This document shows positions 5,114 through 8,969 of a stretch of 8,969 bases of DNA, one piece after another. The first letter of the stretch is position 1. Every line of letters starts with the position of its first letter. Under the pieces are notes generated by a model. It worked only from the letters and a program-made list of their open reading frames with translations, did no database searches and was not told the origin of the DNA. Where the stretch lies: assembly GCA_021299675.1 (NCBI GenBank), contig JAJTIF010000024.1:1-8969 (forward strand), written 5' to 3'. The DNA comes from Pseudomonadota bacterium (GTDB taxonomy: Bacteria > Bdellovibrionota > Bacteriovoracia > Bacteriovoracales > Bacteriovoracaceae). A program made the position numbers and the translations under genes.

Positions 5114-7036
5114 ATGGGTTTTGATTATCAAAAACTAAAAGCCAAGCATGGTGACGAGGGGTCGTTCTGGACCTCCTACTCGGATCTCTTCATGGTTTTG
5201 TGCGTGGTCTTTCTTTTGCTCTACGTGGTGGCCAGCTTGCGCAGTGGAACTTCGAGTGTGCAGCAGATGATGGAGCAGCGGCGACTCAAGGCGGAGACGC
5301 AGGATCTTAAAAAACAACTCCAAGCCTACAACGCACTCAAAGATGACTACATCGATAAAGAAGCCAGCGAAGAAGAGGCCAAGATGTATGAGGAGTTGAT
5401 GAGCAAGCTCTCACTCTTGCAGGATGAGGCTCACGAAGAAAAGCGTCAACTAGAAGCACAAGCTCAGAATAATGCCGCGAAAGCGGATGCTCTCAATCAA
5501 TACCAACAGATGGTTCGTAACATCATTAACACCAACATGCTCTCTAAGAAGAAAGTAAAGTTGCGCGACGATTTGATCGTGAAGAAAAATGATGCCATCA
5601 AAGAAATGGATACGACGATCACCCAGCAGAACGCCGAGATTCAAGTCCGGGCGCAAGAGCTGAGCGAGAAGGAGTCTCAGATTCAGGCGCAGTTGCAGGA
5701 GATCGATGAAAAACAAAAAGTGCTGGAGCAAAGAAAACAACAGGTGGCTCAGTTGCAATCCGAGATCACTGATAAATCAACTGTTATTCAGCAGCACAAC
5801 ACAAAGATTAAAGATCTCAATCAAAATCTAGCTAGCAAAATTAAGGAACTGGAAAAGACCTACTCCAGTGCCGAGAGTTCAAAAACTGAACTCAACCGCA
5901 AGATTGTCATGCTAAAGCTTGAAAACGCCAAGAAGGTCAGTGATCTGCAGGCACAGACTAAACAGATGAATGAGAGCGTGAGTGAGATGAACCAGCGGCT
6001 TTCAGCAGCTGCTGGAGAGTTGAAGGATGCGAACTCTAAACTCGCTCAAGAAGAAGCGCTCAAGGCAAAACTGCAGGCCGATCTCGAAGCCACCAGCAAG
6101 GGCTACGAGCAGCAGATGGCCGACATGAAGCAGAAGTTCAACGATAAACTCAACGCCGAGAAAGCAGCACTCGAGGGCCAGCTAGAAAAAGAAAAGGCGA
6201 GTGCGCAGGAAAAGCTTAAACGCTTGGGTGAGTTCAAAGATAAAATGGCCAAAGAGAAGTTAGCCCTGGATGGCAAACTCTCGGCCCTTAAAAGTGAGAT
6301 CAACCAGGCCCGCGACCAGTTAGGCCAGGCGGAAAAGGAAGCTGCGGGCTACAAGGATAAACTCGCTCAGGCCCAGGCCGATCATGGCCGCTACCTCGCT
6401 GCAGTGGATAAGCTGCAAAAAGAAAAAGACGGTCTATCGGGCGACCTAAAACGTGCCCAGGAACTCGCTAACGCTAAGAAGATGCTGGCTAACAAGATTG
6501 CCGCGAACCTAGCTAAAAATGGCATCAAGGCTGGAGTGGACGGAAAAACCGGAGACGTGACGATCAACTTCGGCGATGAGTACTTCGACACAGGTCGCGC
6601 GGACCTCAAGGGCAACATGAAAGAGATTCTTCAAAAATTCGTACCGACCTACTCGAAGAGTTTACTGGAAGACCCCAAGGTCGCCAAGGAAATCTCTTCG
6701 GTTGAAATCATCGGCTTTTCTTCTCCGACCTACAAAGGCCGCTACATCGATCCCCAGAGTTTGAAAGACGAAGACAAGACCGCCATTAGCTATAATCTAG
6801 ATCTCTCTTATAACCGGGCCAAGTCCATCTTCTCTTACATCTTTGATAAGCAGAATATGATCTATCAGCACCAGAAAGAACTCTTGCCTTTGGTGAAGGT
6901 CACAGGCCGTAGCTTCCTGGCCGAAGAGGTCAAGGGCCGCGACATCGCCTCCGGGTTGTCCCACAACGAATACTGCGCCAAGTTCAACTGTGAGAAGTCT
7001 CAAAAAGTTATCATTAAATTTAATCTGAAAGACTAG
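5114..7036 (+). CDS. MotB/OmpA-like motor subunit with giant periplasmic coiled coil
   Basis: This 640-aa protein has three parts. Residues 1-19 are a short cytoplasmic leader. One membrane helix follows at about 22-42, WTSYSDLFMVLCVVFLLLY, which matches the MotB pattern (WxxxYADLxTLLLxFFxLL) with D24 as the likely ion-carrying Asp. Residues 45 to about 465 are a charged heptad-type coiled coil rich in K, E, Q, L and A; residues 1-510 contain no proline. The C-terminal OmpA-like domain (about 480-640) has VTINFGDEYFDTGRADL (482-498) and NLDLSYNRAKSIFSYIF, with R568 matching the peptidoglycan-binding Arg of NxxLSxxRA. The usual TD near G534 is replaced by SSP, with a longer loop before the NxxLS motif. 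C621 and C626 could form a disulfide. It should sit in the inner membrane and anchor to the cell wall or outer envelope. GTGAG at 5101-5105 lies eight bases before the ATG. MotB is about 300 residues, so the coiled coil is the novelty. Confidence 0.85.
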   Translation: MGFDYQKLKAKHGDEGSFWTSYSDLFMVLCVVFLLLYVVASLRSGTSSVQQMMEQRRLKAETQDLKKQLQAYNALKDDYIDKEASEEEAKMYEELMSKLSLLQDEAHEEKRQLEAQAQNNAAKADALNQYQQMVRNIINTNMLSKKKVKLRDDLIVKKNDAIKEMDTTITQQNAEIQVRAQELSEKESQIQAQLQEIDEKQKVLEQRKQQVAQLQSEITDKSTVIQQHNTKIKDLNQNLASKIKELEKTYSSAESSKTELNRKIVMLKLENAKKVSDLQAQTKQMNESVSEMNQRLSAAAGELKDANSKLAQEEALKAKLQADLEATSKGYEQQMADMKQKFNDKLNAEKAALEGQLEKEKASAQEKLKRLGEFKDKMAKEKLALDGKLSALKSEINQARDQLGQAEKEAAGYKDKLAQAQADHGRYLAAVDKLQKEKDGLSGDLKRAQELANAKKMLANKIAANLAKNGIKAGVDGKTGDVTINFGDEYFDTGRADLKGNMKEILQKFVPTYSKSLLEDPKVAKEISSVEIIGFSSPTYKGRYIDPQSLKDEDKTAISYNLDLSYNRAKSIFSYIFDKQNMIYQHQKELLPLVKVTGRSFLAEEVKGRDIASGLSHNEYCAKFNCEKSQKVIIKFNLKD

Positions 7037-7045
7037 AGGTGCAAC

Positions 7046-8059
7046 ATGTTTAGCCAGGATCTTGTACAGAAAATGGTAGACGGAGTGGTGGTGTTTGCCA
7101 CGGATCTCTTGATGCCGATGATGGTCGCCTTCTTCCTCGGTGCGATCGTGCTGCGGGTGCTGACCTGGTATACGGTCAAACGTGAGTACTGGTTCTCTCA
7201 TGAGTTCTCCAAACGCGTGCGCAAGTTCATGGACCTGCGCGACGACCAAACCGAGCAGTCTTTTTATATCATCGCCAAGCGGCTCTTGGAAATTACCTAC
7301 TACGAGCTCTTCGAAGTACGTGCCATCATGAAGCGGCGAAACCCCGATGCCATTATGACCGTCGCCGATCGTATCTTCCTTGTACAGCAGGGAGCCGCTC
7401 GCATCGTCACTGACACGCTCAAGCAACTCAAATACCTCAAGCACAATCAAGAACGTCCAAAGTTCATCGACATTTCTAACAACGTCCACGCCAACAACCC
7501 CTGCTTCAATCGCGTGTTTGGTATCATCCCGGTTAATGTCTCAAATGACTTTTTGAACACGGTGCCAGGGCTTTTCATCGTGGGTGGAATCTTCGGGACA
7601 TTCTTGGGTATCATGAAAGCTCTCCCCGAACTGGGTGGCATGAACCTGAGCGACGTCGAAGGTTCAAAACTCATCATGGATAACTTCCTTTTGAAAATTT
7701 CCTTTTCCATGTCGACATCGATCGTGGGGATTATCTTCAGCGTTGGGATGGGATTGGCGAACACATTTTTTAGCAGTGAAAAAGTCTACATGAATGCGGT
7801 GGAAACTTTCGAGCGTGAGCTGGATCTTCTCTGGAACATCAGTTCTTCCAACAAGATGCCAGCAGAGGTTCAAAACTTCGAAGCGGAACGTGATCCGATC
7901 GAGGTGCTCGCCGAGGACCTTATCTCAAAAGAGCTTAACGTTGAAGTGGGATTTGTGAACCTGGCCCGACCCATTTCGAAATGGTGGGGGCGCTTTGGTT
8001 CCAAGCCCGAGACTGCAAAAGCAGTGACAAAAGTAAACGACGACCAGAAAGCCGCCTAA
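7046..8059 (+). CDS. MotA/TolQ/ExbB-like proton-channel subunit
   Basis: This 337-aa inner-membrane protein has three likely helices: about 14-42, 173-192 and 214-242. Helix 2 reads VPGLFIVGGIFGTFLGIMKAL and helix 3 ISFSMSTSIVGIIFSVGMGL. These are the two signature helices of the MotA/TolQ/ExbB family (GTxxGI and AFxTSxxGI), with T185 and T224 in the usual polar channel positions. About 130 residues of cytoplasmic sequence separate helices 1 and 2, and a polar tail of about 95 residues follows helix 3. The layout is closer to TolQ/ExbB than to four-helix MotA. It should form a pentamer around two copies of the upstream MotB-like protein and use the ion gradient to turn. GAGG at 7036-7039 overlaps the end of the previous stop and lies six bases before the ATG; the nine-base gap implies coupled translation. 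The order, B-like gene before A-like gene, is the reverse of motAB, tolQR and zorAB. Confidence 0.87.
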   Translation: MFSQDLVQKMVDGVVVFATDLLMPMMVAFFLGAIVLRVLTWYTVKREYWFSHEFSKRVRKFMDLRDDQTEQSFYIIAKRLLEITYYELFEVRAIMKRRNPDAIMTVADRIFLVQQGAARIVTDTLKQLKYLKHNQERPKFIDISNNVHANNPCFNRVFGIIPVNVSNDFLNTVPGLFIVGGIFGTFLGIMKALPELGGMNLSDVEGSKLIMDNFLLKISFSMSTSIVGIIFSVGMGLANTFFSSEKVYMNAVETFERELDLLWNISSSNKMPAEVQNFEAERDPIEVLAEDLISKELNVEVGFVNLARPISKWWGRFGSKPETAKAVTKVNDDQKAA

Positions 8060-8073
8060 GCGGGCACTAACGA

Positions 8074-8084
8074 GAGAGGCAGGA
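8074..8084 (+). promoter_or_regulatory. Purine-rich ribosome binding region before a TTG start
   Basis: GAGAGG (8074-8079) and AGGA (8081-8084) precede two possible in-frame TTG starts: 8085 (GAGG five bases away) and 8094 (AGGA nine bases away). No ATG or GTG is available near the start of this frame, so a TTG start is very likely whichever is used. Confidence 0.5.
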
Positions 8085-8969
8085 TTGGGGAACTTGATTG
8101 TCCGGGTCTATCGTCAAGGGTCAAGTCGGGATTACTTCTTCACCGGAAGTGGTCCCTATACGGTTGGAGGCTCAGGCTCTGACGTGGTGCTCGAGACCTT
8201 AATCGGTGAGGCACTGCAGATCAAAATCAGTGGTGGACAAATTTTTATTCACCGGCTAACCGACAAAACTGTAAGCCTGGCTCAGAAGATTTTACCCATG
8301 AGGGACGAAGTGGCCTATCCCTTTCAGGCTACTCTACAGCTTGAGGATTATCACCTCAGTCTCCAGCTGGAAGCTGAATCCCAAGAGCTTCCGCCTCCTT
8401 TTCTGGAAGCTGATCACCGCGCTCGCCAAGAGGCGCTTGCTAAAAAAATTCATACCCACCAGGCTGAGCTCAAGGGACTGCAAACCGAGCTCGCTGGCAA
8501 AGAGCGAAAGCTCACTGGAGTGACTGCGCATTTGCAAGACATGCAGAAAGAAAAGCACCAGTTTCAACTGCTTATCGACCAGCTCAAAATTGAAAAGCGC
8601 GGCCTCGAAGGAGAGCTCAGTCGCCATAAAGAAACAGCTCGACTGGAAGTAGATCGGCTGCGGCAGGTGAGCATGGAGGTGCAGGATCTGTCCCAGGAGC
8701 GCGCAGACTTGCGCCAGCACATCCAAAAACTCCAGCTTGATCTGCGCCAGTCAAAAGCCGCACAGGATATGCATGAACAGGAGATGCACCAGCAGCACGA
8801 TCAGCTCGCAGTCCTTGGCAACCAGATCGAAGAGGCGCGCCAGCAACTGCGTGATCTTGAAAAAAACGCCACGGATACAGGCATGCAAGTGACCAGAGAC
8901 CAGGAACGCCTGGCCAATGTGCTTCGCCAATCCCAGAGCGCTGTGGAAGAAAAGCAGCGCCTGAACCTA
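8085..8969 (+). CDS. Degenerate FHA-like domain plus long coiled coil, C-terminus missing
   Basis: From TTG 8085 the frame is open to the right edge, giving 295 residues with no stop. Residues 1 to about 102 look like an all-beta domain. GPYTVGGSGSDVVLE (23-37) resembles the FHA core YxIGRxxxxDIxL, and later strands (LQIKISGGQIFIHRL, ATLQLEDYHLSLQLE) fit a beta sandwich. The conserved Arg after the first Gly is Gly here (G28-G29), and the SxxH signature is not seen, so phosphothreonine binding is probably lost. From about residue 112 onward the sequence is an uninterrupted charged coiled coil rich in Q, E, L, K and R. No signal peptide or membrane helix is visible, so it should be cytoplasmic. 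It follows the MotA-like gene by 25 bases and is likely the third operon gene, a candidate partner on the inner face of the motor. The FHA call is moderate; the coiled coil is clear. Confidence 0.65.
   Translation, partial: MGNLIVRVYRQGSSRDYFFTGSGPYTVGGSGSDVVLETLIGEALQIKISGGQIFIHRLTDKTVSLAQKILPMRDEVAYPFQATLQLEDYHLSLQLEAESQELPPPFLEADHRARQEALAKKIHTHQAELKGLQTELAGKERKLTGVTAHLQDMQKEKHQFQLLIDQLKIEKRGLEGELSRHKETARLEVDRLRQVSMEVQDLSQERADLRQHIQKLQLDLRQSKAAQDMHEQEMHQQHDQLAVLGNQIEEARQQLRDLEKNATDTGMQVTRDQERLANVLRQSQSAVEEKQRLNL

Noticed and set aside
5260..6500. SMC-like or chromosome-structuring protein
   Set aside because: The coiled coil alone suggests this, but there are no ATPase motifs and the protein has a membrane helix and an OmpA-like domain.
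6797..7489. A 230-codon open frame on the minus strand across the end of the MotB-like gene and the start of the MotA-like gene
   Set aside because: It is antisense to two well-supported genes, has no ribosome binding site, domain or membrane pattern, and has the low-complexity composition of a codon-bias shadow.
5114..8059. Canonical Zorya defence system (zorA-zorB-zorC-zorD)
   Set aside because: The channel helices are compatible, but the gene order is reversed, the long coiled coil is on the B-like subunit, and no helicase, nuclease or ZorC-like gene is visible in the window. Only a distant relation can be claimed.
5114..8059. Flagellar stator motAB
   Set aside because: The A-like protein has three helices rather than four, the B-like protein is twice the usual length, and no flagellar gene or sigma28-type promoter is nearby.

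Overview
The window looks like chromosomal DNA of a Gram-negative bacterium of roughly balanced base composition. A deltaproteobacterial or Bdellovibrionota-type organism is my best guess, from the style of the genes: small secreted orphan proteins, an eRF1-like stress protein, a short CstA, and a proton-channel motor pair next to an FHA-like coiled-coil protein. This is an impression, not a database result. No rRNA, tRNA, CRISPR array, insertion sequence or phage gene was seen, and no stretch longer than about 210 bases lacks a gene.

Left part (1-2668): housekeeping and orphan genes. A class V (alanine-glyoxylate/serine-pyruvate type) aminotransferase on the minus strand runs off the left edge. 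Divergent from it is a 133-aa eRF1-domain-3-like protein with a strong ribosome binding site. It converges on a small minus-strand secreted/membrane protein gene (1442-1992). In that gene the signal peptide and the body lie in different frames and can be joined by one extra base in a C run at 1929-1932, so it is either a real frameshifted pseudogene or an assembly error. A 170-aa four-helix membrane protein of unknown function then reads right and shares its stop-codon bases with the end of cstA.

Middle part (2665-4936): cstA, a carbon-starvation/pyruvate-type transporter, on the minus strand. It has an apparent TTG start inside an inverted repeat. Divergent from it is a small zinc-ribbon protein with a DUF2058-like N-terminus. 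A good sigma70-type promoter sits so close to its ATG that the mRNA is probably leaderless.

Right part (5114-8969): the most interesting section, a tightly packed plus-strand operon of three genes. The first is a 640-aa MotB-like protein with one channel-type transmembrane helix carrying an Asp, about 420 residues of proline-free coiled coil, and a C-terminal OmpA-like domain. The second, 9 bases on, is a 337-aa MotA/TolQ/ExbB-like three-helix channel protein. The third, 25 bases on, is a protein with a degenerate FHA-like N-terminus and a long coiled coil, cut by the right edge. Together they look like an ion-driven rotary motor (the MotAB/TolQR/ZorAB superfamily) in which the peptidoglycan-binding subunit carries a periplasmic rod longer than a normal periplasm is wide, and a cytoplasmic coiled-coil partner may carry motion inward. 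It does not match flagellar MotAB, Tol-Pal, Exb or canonical Zorya by gene order or domain layout, and is the best candidate here for an undescribed system.
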